Source of the DNA: Bacteroidetes bacterium 4572_114
GTDB lineage: Bacteria; Bacteroidota; Bacteroidia; Bacteroidales; 4484-276
NCBI GenBank assembly: GCA_002254335.1
Contig: NIVA01000043.1
Location: 1 to 22,285, forward strand
Length of the DNA: 22,285 nucleotides
Direction: 5' to 3'
Below the pieces are notes generated by a model. It worked only from the letters and a program-made list of their open reading frames with translations. It searched no databases and was not told where the DNA came from. Positions 8,527-16,500 of this stretch are shown piece by piece (the stretch's first letter is position 1; each line of letters opens with the position of its first letter). A program made the position numbers and the translations under genes.

Positions 8527-10827
8527 CTATTCAAAAGCTCGTTTATTAAAAATGATATACCCGACATTTAAAACCACATAAAACTTTTCGTCCGGGGTGT
8601 CGAAATAATTGGCCGTTAAACTTACCGGGCCAAAATAAGAATGATAGACCAAAGCCCCGGAGGCCATAAAATACCGGCTGTCAAACTCTCCCCCAAAATA
8701 GGCAGTGTTATCTTCGGCCTTCAATATTTGTTGGTATGGTTGAAAAATATATGTCTCCGCACGCAAATCGAACCGTCTGCTTAATTTAATAACTGCTTTT
8801 AAACCGGCAGCACCATAGTTGTATGCCCTGAAATTGGGCAGGAACAATGTCTTGCTTTCCGGGATTGGTTCAAAGGCCGGGGCTGCCAATAGACTGGCAG
8901 TATAGTTGCTAAACAGGTTCTGGTTAGATAAATATAATTCACCATAAAATCCAAACATTACCGGGCCCAGCTTCTCAAAATAATTATCCCAGATCAACCT
9001 TACCCTTCCCCAGTGGTGGTTTATTTCGGTATCTTCCGCCATAGTACAAAGTGAGCCACTTGTAAATTTTTCTGTCCCGGTAACATAACTTGCCGAAATG
9101 ATGAATTTTGCACCTGCGCTGGCGTACTGTTTCCTGTTCAGGGAGTTCAGTTCCCATTCTATCGAACCTGCAAAACATTGAAACTGTGTTTGGTCGGCAG
9201 TGTCTTCACGGCTAAAAATATTTGATTGATAATAATCATCTTCCAATGATGCAAGTGTTGCAGCGGCTTCCAGTTTTCCGGTTTTTGTAACCGGGATGCC
9301 AGCAAAGACTTTAAAATAGTTATCGTCCTGGATTAAAAATGAAGGGGTAATATCTTCAAAAAAATGTATATTGCTTTTAAAGTAATCGAAATGATTGTAA
9401 ACCAGCCGGCCACCAATGTAATAAGGGGTTTTGCCCGGAAAATCTAACCGCCCCCCCAAAAGCACAGATGAATAAAACCTGCCGAAATATACATTTGCCT
9501 TTAACCTGAGGGCATTCCTGAAAAGATATTTATATTGTAATTCGACAAAAGCCTGGTTTGCAATCCTTGTAGATATATTGCCGCCAAACTTCAATGAAAA
9601 CCTGTCAGCAGGTTTTATATCCATGTACAGCGAGTATTTGCCGGCCAGGGAATCAAATCTCATGTACGACGAGTTAATTTCCAACATGTTATCGGTGGCA
9701 AGATTAAAATATCCGGGTTCAATTTTATCTAATGATAAATCCAGGGATTTATGTACGAGGGTTCGGTGAACATACGCTGCTTCATTCTGGTTTAAGCCAC
9801 TTATTTGCACACTGTCAATTAAATAGAGCGGCTTTCTGTTGTTAAATATTTCCCTGCTTTTTTCAACTTCATCAACATCCCTGAAATCTGTGATAAGTTT
9901 TCTGATTTCATCAAGATGTATATTTGTTTCGTTATACCCACTATTTATAAACTCCTGCGATTTTGAAAAATCCAGCAAATCCACTTTTTCTACCGGTGGC
10001 TCAATCAACACACCGCTGTCGAGTTGAACCGTAAAATCGGTATCGGACATGAGCATCTTTTGAATCTGCGATAAAACATCATCAGGGTCAGGCTTTGGAT
10101 AATTGCCCGCCACCTTGCTGCCAATTATCACATCGGGGTTAAAATCCTTCAGTGCCACATCAGATGGGAAATTGTTGTACATACCACCATCAAACAGCAA
10201 TTTGTTATCAATTTCGATGGGCCTGAAATAGAACGGAAAAGTGAGAGAAGCCCGGATTGATTTGCAAAGGTCGCCACTTCGAAGGACGATAGTTTGGTTG
10301 CTGTCGATATCAGCTGCCACACATCTGAACGGGACAAATAATTTATCGAAATCATTACTTGCCACCGCTGCCGCCCCGGCAAACAACTTCATAAATGCAA
10401 AGTCCATTTCAACCGGTGAAATTATATTGGTTTGCAAAAATGTTGAGATATTCTGTTTAAGGTTAAGGTCAATGTCCACCCAGCTGGCATCGGGCGAATC
10501 TTTTTTGTAGTAATAAGAATACCTGGAATCTATCTGGCCGGTAGCCATCCTCGCAAAATCACTGGAAACAAAGTAATCTTCTATTTGCTGTGGCGAATAT
10601 CCGCTGGCATATAATCCGGCAACCATTGCCCCAATGGAAGTCCCGGTAATGTAGTCGATTGGGATGTTGTTTTCTTCCAGGGCCTTTAACACCCCGATAT
10701 GAGCGGCACCCCTCGAACCGCCGCCGCTTAAAACCACGGCCACCTTTTGTGCCATCCCATCCCATGAGAAAATGAGAACCCCCAAAAGGATAAATATTTT
10801 AAGGATATTGATGGGCGTGTTTTTCAT
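8527..10827 (-). CDS. Patatin-like phospholipase with POTRA domain and outer-membrane beta-barrel (PlpD-like)
   Basis: This 766-residue outer-membrane protein has a signal peptide at 1-26, ending near GMAQ. The patatin domain (27-about 320) shows the oxyanion motif GGGSRG (35-40), the nucleophile elbow GTSIG (S64) and the catalytic Asp in DGGMYNN (D213), so the Ser-Asp dyad is complete. A POTRA-like segment follows at about 333-410 (YLIDSVQISGLNQNEA). Residues 415-766 are a run of alternating aromatic beta-strands typical of a 16-stranded BamA/TpsB-type barrel, ending VGYIIFNKRAFE. This layout is that of type Vd autotransporters such as PlpD, which bring a lipase domain to the cell surface; in Bacteroidota such proteins are often annotated only as patatin-like phospholipase. 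The gene has its own promoter and no co-directional partner closer than 92 bp. Surface exposure is inferred from the family. Confidence 0.9.
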   Translation of the reverse strand: MKNTPINILKIFILLGVLIFSWDGMAQKVAVVLSGGGSRGAAHIGVLKALEENNIPIDYITGTSIGAMVAGLYASGYSPQQIEDYFVSSDFARMATGQIDSRYSYYYKKDSPDASWVDIDLNLKQNISTFLQTNIISPVEMDFAFMKLFAGAAAVASNDFDKLFVPFRCVAADIDSNQTIVLRSGDLCKSIRASLTFPFYFRPIEIDNKLLFDGGMYNNFPSDVALKDFNPDVIIGSKVAGNYPKPDPDDVLSQIQKMLMSDTDFTVQLDSGVLIEPPVEKVDLLDFSKSQEFINSGYNETNIHLDEIRKLITDFRDVDEVEKSREIFNNRKPLYLIDSVQISGLNQNEAAYVHRTLVHKSLDLSLDKIEPGYFNLATDNMLEINSSYMRFDSLAGKYSLYMDIKPADRFSLKFGGNISTRIANQAFVELQYKYLFRNALRLKANVYFGRFYSSVLLGGRLDFPGKTPYYIGGRLVYNHFDYFKSNIHFFEDITPSFLIQDDNYFKVFAGIPVTKTGKLEAAATLASLEDDYYQSNIFSREDTADQTQFQCFAGSIEWELNSLNRKQYASAGAKFIISASYVTGTEKFTSGSLCTMAEDTEINHHWGRVRLIWDNYFEKLGPVMFGFYGELYLSNQNLFSNYTASLLAAPAFEPIPESKTLFLPNFRAYNYGAAGLKAVIKLSRRFDLRAETYIFQPYQQILKAEDNTAYFGGEFDSRYFMASGALVYHSYFGPVSLTANYFDTPDEKFYVVLNVGYIIFNKRAFE

Positions 10828-10854
10828 TATCAGAACATAACAATTATTCGGGGT

Positions 10855-10884
10855 TAAAAGTATAATTTTTATAGCTTAATGCAA
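10855..10884 (-). promoter_or_regulatory. Promoter of the patatin gene
   Basis: Minus-strand TTG (10884-10882), 19 bases, then TACTTTTA (10862-10855), one mismatch to TAnnTTTG. It is placed 28 bp before the ATG at 10827. It overlaps the 5' end of an open frame on the plus strand, one reason to start that frame downstream. Confidence 0.5.
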
Positions 10885-10951
10885 GAAACTTCTTCCTGCT
10901 TATTATTTGCACATGCGCCCAAAAAGTCTGAACTAATGAAAAAGTTTTTAT

Positions 10952-10959
10952 TATCTTCG
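10952..10959 (+). promoter_or_regulatory. -7 box for the small antitoxin-like gene
   Basis: TATCTTCG differs from TAnnTTTG at one base and lies 27 bp before the ATG at 10987. No convincing -33 TTTG is seen at the right distance. It lies inside the longer open frame from 10879, so transcription from it would use the internal start. Confidence 0.35.
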
Positions 10960-10986
10960 CATGGATTACATAAAATTTTATTTGCA

Positions 10987-11229
10987 ATGGTTTTAGCATT
11001 ACGAGAAATAAAAACAGTATTAAATCGACAAATAAATATAAACCTACCTGATTACATCAACACGGATAAGGTTGAGGTTATTGTTATTCCCTATAATGTT
11101 CCTGATAAGGACACTAACAAAAAAATTGATTACAATAAGTATTTTGGGACAAGCAATGTAGGGACAAAGTTAATTGATGAGTATATGAATATAACCAGAG
11201 ATGAGTGGGAACGAGAAATATCTTATTGA
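10987..11229 (+). CDS. Small antitoxin-like protein, no toxin partner seen
   Basis: The open frame begins at 10879, but the part before Met37 is not protein-like and overlaps two promoters. I start at ATG 10987, giving 80 residues beginning MVLALREIKTVLNRQININL. This N-terminus (a beta-strand, then LPDYINTDKVEVIVIPYN) and the end (IDEYMNITRDEWEREISY) resemble small Bacteroidota and cyanobacterial antitoxin-type proteins of the pattern 'REIKTV ... lP ... vEViVlP ... R-x-E-W-E-R'. These usually sit just before a small RNase-type toxin gene. Here no toxin follows: the next gene is convergent and only 84 bp away. The role is inferred from pattern only, and no family name can be given with certainty. 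Confidence 0.6.
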   Translation: MVLALREIKTVLNRQININLPDYINTDKVEVIVIPYNVPDKDTNKKIDYNKYFGTSNVGTKLIDEYMNITRDEWEREISY

Positions 11230-11269
11230 TACAAATACTTAACCCTTTTGAAGAATAAGTGTTAATGAA

Positions 11270-11303
11270 ATATCAGGGAGGAAAATTAATCCCTCCCTGA
11301 TAT
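11270..11303. terminator. Hairpin terminator between convergent genes
   Basis: A perfect 12-bp stem, ATATCAGGGAGG (11270-11281) with CCTCCCTGATAT (11292-11303), has a 10-nt loop. It lies between the convergent stops at 11229 (plus) and 11314 (minus) and could serve both. Neither side has a long T run, so efficiency is uncertain. Confidence 0.65.
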
Positions 11304-11313
11304 GTATTTACGT

Positions 11314-12498
11314 TTAAGCTAATGCCAACGCTTGATCCAAATCGGCTAAAATATCTTCTACATTTTCTATACCAACCGCAAGCCTTACCAGTCCGTCAGT
11401 TATCCCGGCTTCCAGTTTATTTTTGTGCGAAATTTTTGAATGGGTCATCGATGCCGGATGTTGGATGAGTGATTCGACCCCGCCCAGCGATACGGCGAGC
11501 ACTATCAGGTCAACGTTATCCATGAGTTTTTTACCGGCATCCAGCCCACCTTTCAATTCAAAGGAAATCATCGATCCGGGGCCATCCATTTGCTGTTGTG
11601 CAAGTTCAAATTGTGGATGCGATTTTAAACCGGGATATTTCACCCATTCTACTTTCGGGTGATTTTCGAGATATTCGGCAATTAGCCGGGCCGATTGTTG
11701 TGCTTTTTCTATTCTTATACCAAGTGTTTTTAATCCGCGGTGTACCATATAAGCCTGGTGCGGATCCATGTTACAGCCCATATTTACCATTACAGGCCTT
11801 ATCATGTTGTAATATTTTTCATTTGCGGCAACTATCATACCTGCCACAATATCAGCATGGCCATTAATAAATTTGGTCATCGAGTGTATCACTACATCGG
11901 CACCAAATTCAATGGGCCTTTGGAGGTAAGGGCTGCAAAATGTATTGTCAACCACCAATGGGACACCATTTTCATGGGCCACCTGGGCAAGGGCTTTCAG
12001 GTCGGTGATACCAATGGTTGGATTGGCGGGCGTTTCGGTGTATATCATGCTTGTTTCAGGACGGATAGCATCTTTTACCTGTTGGATATTTGTGGTATCC
12101 ACATAGGAATATTCCACACCAAAACGCGAAAATACTGTTTCCATCACACCACGGGCCGGGCCATACAAAGCGTTATGGCTCACTATATGTTTCCCCTTTC
12201 CTAAAAAAGCTAGGTACGCAGTGGTAATTGCTGCCATGCCTGATGACGTGGCAATGCCCCCAAAACCCCCTTCGAGGTTGGCAACTGCTTTTTCGAGGGC
12301 TTCAATGGTTGGGTTTCCGATACGTGTGTAGATGTACCCGTCATCCTCGCCCGAGAAACATGCCGCCCCATGATCGGCACTTTTGAACTTAAATGTTGAA
12401 GTTTGATAAATTGGGACTGTTGCGCTGCCCATTGGGTCGTTGATGTGGCCGGCATGGACCTGCCGTGTCAGGAAACCAAGTTTTTCTGAATCTTTCAT
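11314..12498 (-). CDS. PLP-dependent methionine/cystathionine gamma-lyase
   Basis: This 394-residue enzyme of the Cys/Met metabolism PLP family (fold type I) is of normal length. The PLP-binding Lys is K209 in HSMTKFINGHAD. Y57 and R59 in YIYTRIGNPT contact the phosphate of the neighbouring subunit. D184 in VVDNTFCSPYLQRP holds the pyridine nitrogen, and SSGMAA (85-90) binds phosphate. The opening GSATVPIYQTSTF ... EDDGYIYTR is typical of methionine gamma-lyases, which split L-methionine to methanethiol, ammonia and 2-oxobutyrate. The active-site Cys of classical methionine gamma-lyases (motif LYGC) is Pro here (LYGP, P114), so cystathionine gamma-lyase or mixed activity is equally possible, and I leave the symbol blank. 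Cytoplasmic, a single-gene unit with a long leader (see the promoter at 12735 and the minisatellite). Confidence 0.9.
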   Translation of the reverse strand: MKDSEKLGFLTRQVHAGHINDPMGSATVPIYQTSTFKFKSADHGAACFSGEDDGYIYTRIGNPTIEALEKAVANLEGGFGGIATSSGMAAITTAYLAFLGKGKHIVSHNALYGPARGVMETVFSRFGVEYSYVDTTNIQQVKDAIRPETSMIYTETPANPTIGITDLKALAQVAHENGVPLVVDNTFCSPYLQRPIEFGADVVIHSMTKFINGHADIVAGMIVAANEKYYNMIRPVMVNMGCNMDPHQAYMVHRGLKTLGIRIEKAQQSARLIAEYLENHPKVEWVKYPGLKSHPQFELAQQQMDGPGSMISFELKGGLDAGKKLMDNVDLIVLAVSLGGVESLIQHPASMTHSKISHKNKLEAGITDGLVRLAVGIENVEDILADLDQALALA

Positions 12499-12619
12499 TG
12501 ATATTAATATTAATTGTTAGACTATTGTTTTCTCTAATCGTTTAACATGAACGCTTTAATGAGGAAATGAGTAAATGCTTAGGACTCCGTATGGACACTA
12601 CATCACTCCTCCACTCCAC

Positions 12620-12724
12620 CCTTCCATCCTTCCACCCCTCCATCTTTCCATCTTTCCATCCTTCCACCTTTCCATCTTTCCATCCTTCCACCTTTCCATC
12701 TTTCCATCCTTCCACCTTTCCATC
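12620..12724. repeat. 24-bp minisatellite in the gamma-lyase leader
   Basis: Three perfect tandem copies of a 24-bp unit occupy 12644-12667, 12668-12691 and 12692-12715. A diverged copy precedes them (12620-12643) and a 9-bp partial copy follows (12716-12724). On the plus strand the unit is all C/T/A in CTTTCCATC / CTTCCAC blocks; the minus strand is purine-rich with AAGGATGG-like blocks. Because 24 is a multiple of three, the minus strand stays open and reads as WKDGKVEG repeats, but no signal or domain supports a protein. The array lies between the gamma-lyase start (12498) and its probable promoter (12742-12735). Confidence 0.85.
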
Positions 12725-12734
12725 AAACAGCCCG

Positions 12735-12742
12735 CAAAGATA
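12735..12742 (-). promoter_or_regulatory. -7 box for the gamma-lyase gene
   Basis: TATCTTTG on the minus strand (12742-12735) is a perfect TAnnTTTG and is followed by GCGGGC. The -33 position holds only ATTT. If used, the transcript starts near 12728 and the leader of about 230 nt contains the minisatellite. The rest of the leader (12499-12619) shows no riboswitch that I can recognise. Confidence 0.45.
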
Positions 12743-12864
12743 TTGAGATAAATTAGATATAAAATTTTTTAATGTTGCAATTTCTTGCAACTCACATCAA
12801 GTGTCAGTAATTGAGGTTTTTATGAAACTATTAATGTTGAATTACAAAATAAACGAAATAACGT

Positions 12865-12895
12865 TTTGTTTTACTGGGATTTCTGCTTACATTTG
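12865..12895 (+). promoter_or_regulatory. Consensus Bacteroidota promoter of the giant surface-protein gene
   Basis: TTTG (12865-12868), exactly 19 bases, then TACATTTG (12888-12895): a perfect match to TTTG-N19-TAnnTTTG. The transcript would start near 12902, leaving a leader of about 97 nt before the ATG at 12999. This is the best promoter match in the window. Confidence 0.7.
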
Positions 12896-12998
12896 TCGGT
12901 TGCAAAAAAATGAAAGATGATATTCCTGATCAATATCGGCCTTTCCTCCCATAGAGCAAACCCAAACGTTTTTAATTATAAATCTAAACCCAACAGTT

Positions 12999-13469
12999 AT
13001 GAAAAAGATTTTGCTCACTACCTGTGTTTTAACATGTACCCTAACACTAACATCATTGCTTTCTTCGGCGCAAAGCAAAGATGGGTTAAAGTTAGGGGAC
13101 TTGCAAGAGTTTTGGATTGAAATGTACCAAAATGAATCTGATGATGCCTTTGATTTCGGTATTTTGGAGTTCGAGCAACTTGCCAAGGCGCCAAAAGACG
13201 GATGTTATTTCGGAATTGGCGATACTTTGAATTATTACGAACCTTCAGGGATAGATTGTGAGGAATGCCTGAACGAGGGCGGGACAGTGAAAACGAACCA
13301 ATCGTACTTGTGGGGCATGACCAAGGAAAACAACAAAATGTGGTACGGGTCAAACATGAATTATCTGTGCCTCCTTCCTGGTGAATTTGGGATTGACCTT
13401 GGCCCATACGAGGGTTTTTCTTATCATTTTTATTTCACCTGTTATATATTTTTTATATTTTTGTTGTAA
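12999..13469 (+). CDS. 5' fragment of a broken giant secreted protein gene
   Basis: This 156-residue ORF opens with a Sec signal peptide (MKKILLTTCVLTCTLTLTSL, cleavage near SSAQ). Residues about 68-125 (CYFGIGDTLNYY ... KTNQSYLWGMTKENNKMWYG) are homologous to residues about 314-360 of the next ORF (FYGIGDPRNNYN ... KHNQSYVWGMTSAEDNVWFG). It is thus the first copy of an internal module, and this ORF is the N-terminus of the same protein. From codon 138 (position 13411) the sequence becomes a 68-bp copy of DNA found at 17558-17625, so the last 18 residues (GFSYHFYFTCYIFFIFLL) are read from non-coding DNA. The following module is missing. If translated, the product is a secreted stub. It could also be an assembly error; the gene was originally continuous with 13567-17508. 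Confidence 0.75.
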   Translation: MKKILLTTCVLTCTLTLTSLLSSAQSKDGLKLGDLQEFWIEMYQNESDDAFDFGILEFEQLAKAPKDGCYFGIGDTLNYYEPSGIDCEECLNEGGTVKTNQSYLWGMTKENNKMWYGSNMNYLCLLPGEFGIDLGPYEGFSYHFYFTCYIFFIFLL

Positions 13470-13478
13470 ATTAATATT
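13411..13478 (+). repeat. 68-bp direct repeat, copy A, inside the broken gene
   Basis: All 68 bases match 17558-17625. It starts with the last 4 bases of the terminator stem of copy B (AGGG), runs through the T tract, and includes the TTTC-N19-TATTTTTG promoter (here 13433-13463). It ends TTAATATT. Bases flanking it on both sides differ from copy B. Within the gene it marks the exact point where module homology stops. Confidence 0.9.
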
Positions 13479-13566
13479 AGAGAGAAATATTTTAAAAAGA
13501 TTTTATTTAAAAATTATTTATTTTTTTTAAAGTATAAAACTGGCGATTTAGTTACAAGACTTACAG
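13479..13566 (+). other. AT-rich junction sequence between the two gene fragments
   Basis: Positions 13479-13540 are almost all A/T with a run of T and no coding character, and match nothing else in the window by eye. From about 13552 the frame of the next ORF already reads as module sequence (codons for LQDLQ before the ATG at 13567), preceded by an in-frame TAG. The homologous join to the module therefore lies at about 13545-13560. If copy A acts as a promoter, this stretch is the leader of the downstream ORF. Confidence 0.6.
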
Positions 13567-16500
13567 ATGATCTTGCTTCATGGCCTCCTGAGTACCTGGC
13601 CAAGTTTGTCGGGTGGTGGGTTTAGCATAATCAAGGGGCCTGATTTACCTGAGGATGGATATAATGCTTCACACATCTTTCAATGGGAAACGGTTTTTAC
13701 TGCTGCTGATTACGAAGCCGATGATATTGTGGCCAGTACTTACATTGGTGGCGCCCTGCACTCATTTGGCGAATACCTTTACTTTGGTTCGATGCATATT
13801 CCTCTGCTGGCCACTTTAGCACATTTTGAATTGGCTCCCCCCCAAACCCTTGAAGATACCCTGTTTGCATTCCTCGGCACCCACAGGGCAACAACCATAT
13901 TCAGGGGAAAGGATTTTGGGCAACCTAACCAGGACATTGAAATTATGTATGGAATGTTGGCCATGCCCGCCTGGGACCCGGTTGATGGTTGGAACATAAA
14001 GCCCAATAAATTAAATAAAATCCCTAAGTGGGGGCCTCCGGGCATTTGGAATTTCTTTAATAATTATACCTGGACAATGGAGGCCCATGAGGACCAGTTG
14101 TATATCGGGACCATGGATTTTAGTTCAATATTGTTTGGTATCCCCGATTGGGAAGAACTTATCCAGGCATTTGATTTTACAGGCCTTGATAATCCGGGCT
14201 TATCTTACACTCAAACAAAAGATGGTTTTAATTTACCAAACATATTTATTGGCGCCGACCTGTTTAAAATCTGCAACGATTTTATCCCGGCAGTCCCCTT
14301 GCGGCTTAATGGTTTAGGGAACTATGCCAACTATGGCATCCGTACCATGGCCGAAGATGGGGACAAACTATACTTGGGGACTGCAAACCCTTTTAACCTA
14401 TCCCCTGATGGCGGTTGGGAGCTGATACAACTTGAAGACAATACCTATGAAATTTTTAATGATTTCAGCACTAAACTCCTGACAAAGAACGAACCCGATG
14501 AAACCTTTTACGGGATTGGTGACCCACGGAACAACTACAATCCATACGTCCCGCATTTCACTACCGACTCTACCATAGCAAAACATAACCAATCCTATGT
14601 TTGGGGCATGACCAGTGCCGAAGACAATGTTTGGTTTGGCACCGGCCCCAATGTCCTGGAGATGGTTTTGGGCGCCTACCTCCAGGTTACCACGCCGTAT
14701 CAATCGTGCCCGTGGGTCGCCGAATTTGGCGAAAGCCAGTTCAGCCCGCCATATCCACCCGAATTAGGCGACTGGCGTCCGGCGAGGGTATTCATGTGGG
14801 ACGACTCAAGTAAAACAAGGGTTGAAAAAACACCCCCAATGGCACAGGCCCCAGTACTGCAATCGACGCTTGGTTTGCGTTCTGCAGGTACAATTGGCGA
14901 CCTAATTATCCTGGCGGGTACAAATGTTGCGGAGGATTTTGGGATAAACTTCCTGGCATATAATAATGCAACCGGAGAGTTTTTAGGTTATCACCAAATA
15001 AAAGACTTTGATGGCGACACTTTAAATAATATTAGAAAATGGATTAATGCCGATGGAATAGCTTACACTGGTATTTCAGGGTTGGATTTTGGATATATCC
15101 TAAAATGGACCGGTACGGTTGATGATCCCTTCCAGTATGAAATTGTAGGTAAAATACCTGCCTCACCATCAGAATTCACGTTCCATGAAGGCAGGCTTGT
15201 AACTTCCTGTTGGCCGGGAGGTGGCGAATTAGGAAGTGGTGGCGCGTTGCCGGGGGTCTATTATAGCCCGGTAGTCCCGCCCGATGGCCTGGATGTTTCG
15301 CACCAGGCCCAATGGGAGTTGTTATGGCAATCGTCGGATTATGAAGTTGATCCCGTGATGGCGGCCATGATGGCAGGAGGGGCCATCGAATCGTATGAAG
15401 GTAAACTTTACTGGGGAACCATGCATGTACCATTTATGGCAACTTTAGCTCATTTTATTACCTATTTTCAAAATCCGGGCATTGAGCCTACGGTAGAACA
15501 AATCCTTGAGGGGATTGCATTGACCCAACGGGCGGTTAGCATTTTTAGGGCAAACAATATCGGTGAACCGGATCAGGAGATCGAATTACTTTATGGCCAG
15601 GAAATGGTAACAGCTTTCCAACCAGGCGTCGGATGGCAATGTGTCCCCAACGCTTCCGGGCTTGAGCCTTTGTATGGATTCCCGGGTTTTGGCAGTCCGT
15701 TTAATAACTATACCTGGACAATGGACATTTACAGCGATCAGTTGTTTGTTGGCACCATGGACTGGAGCTATCTGATACCATCAATGCTGCCTTTTATAAT
15801 AGACCAGGCCTTGCCTTTGATTTTTCCGGAAAAACAATTTGAAATCACCATTGATGACCTGGCTGAATTCTTGCTTCCGGTACCGTTTTCAGGTGCTGAT
15901 ATCTGGCGGTTCCGGGATGGCGACAGCAAGGCATTGCCCGTTACGTTACGTGGGATGGGCAATAAAAGGAATTACGGCATCCGTGCCATGGCAACCGGCC
16001 ATGGCAAGCTCTACCTCGGCACGGCCAATGCCATGAACCTGCACCCGGAAGGCGGATGGGAATTGTATTCGCTGATGGATGTTTCTACAGATTTTTATGC
16101 CGACAAACCGATTTCAAACCCCGGTACTGATATTACTTTCTTTCCTGTGATTTATGGGAATGAACAGGATTCCCTGATTTGGTACTTTCCGCAATCGGAT
16201 ATACCTTCATCTACCCAGAAAAATCCTGTAGTTACATATTCGCAACCTGGTTATTACAATGTAACATTAATAGTATTTATCGGTGGGCAAACTTATACAA
16301 CACAAAAGGTTATTTATATTGATGTACTGCCACCAGATGAAGCTCAATGTACCGACCTGTTTGAAGGATGGATGGGCATATCGAGTTACATGTTGCCTTT
16401 CGATCCCGACATTGAGGCAATTACCGGACCCCTCGTGGTAGATCCCAAAATGGGCGAACTTATAATTATGATTTCAGAAACAGGATTTTACTGGCCGCCG

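Noticed and set aside
12620..12724. Possible CRISPR array
   Set aside because: The units are contiguous with no spacers, and no cas genes are nearby; it is a simple tandem repeat.
12542..12790. Minus-strand ORF with WKDGKVEG repeats
   Set aside because: It is open only because the 24-bp repeat is a multiple of three; it has no start context, signal or domain and lies in the predicted leader of the gamma-lyase gene.
12822..12923. Short plus-strand ORF beginning MKLLMLNYKINE
   Set aside because: It runs through the consensus promoter at 12865-12895 and has no family resemblance.
13018..13407. 129-codon minus-strand ORF
   Set aside because: It lies opposite the N-terminal fragment, which has a signal peptide and module homology; the minus translation has no recognisable feature.
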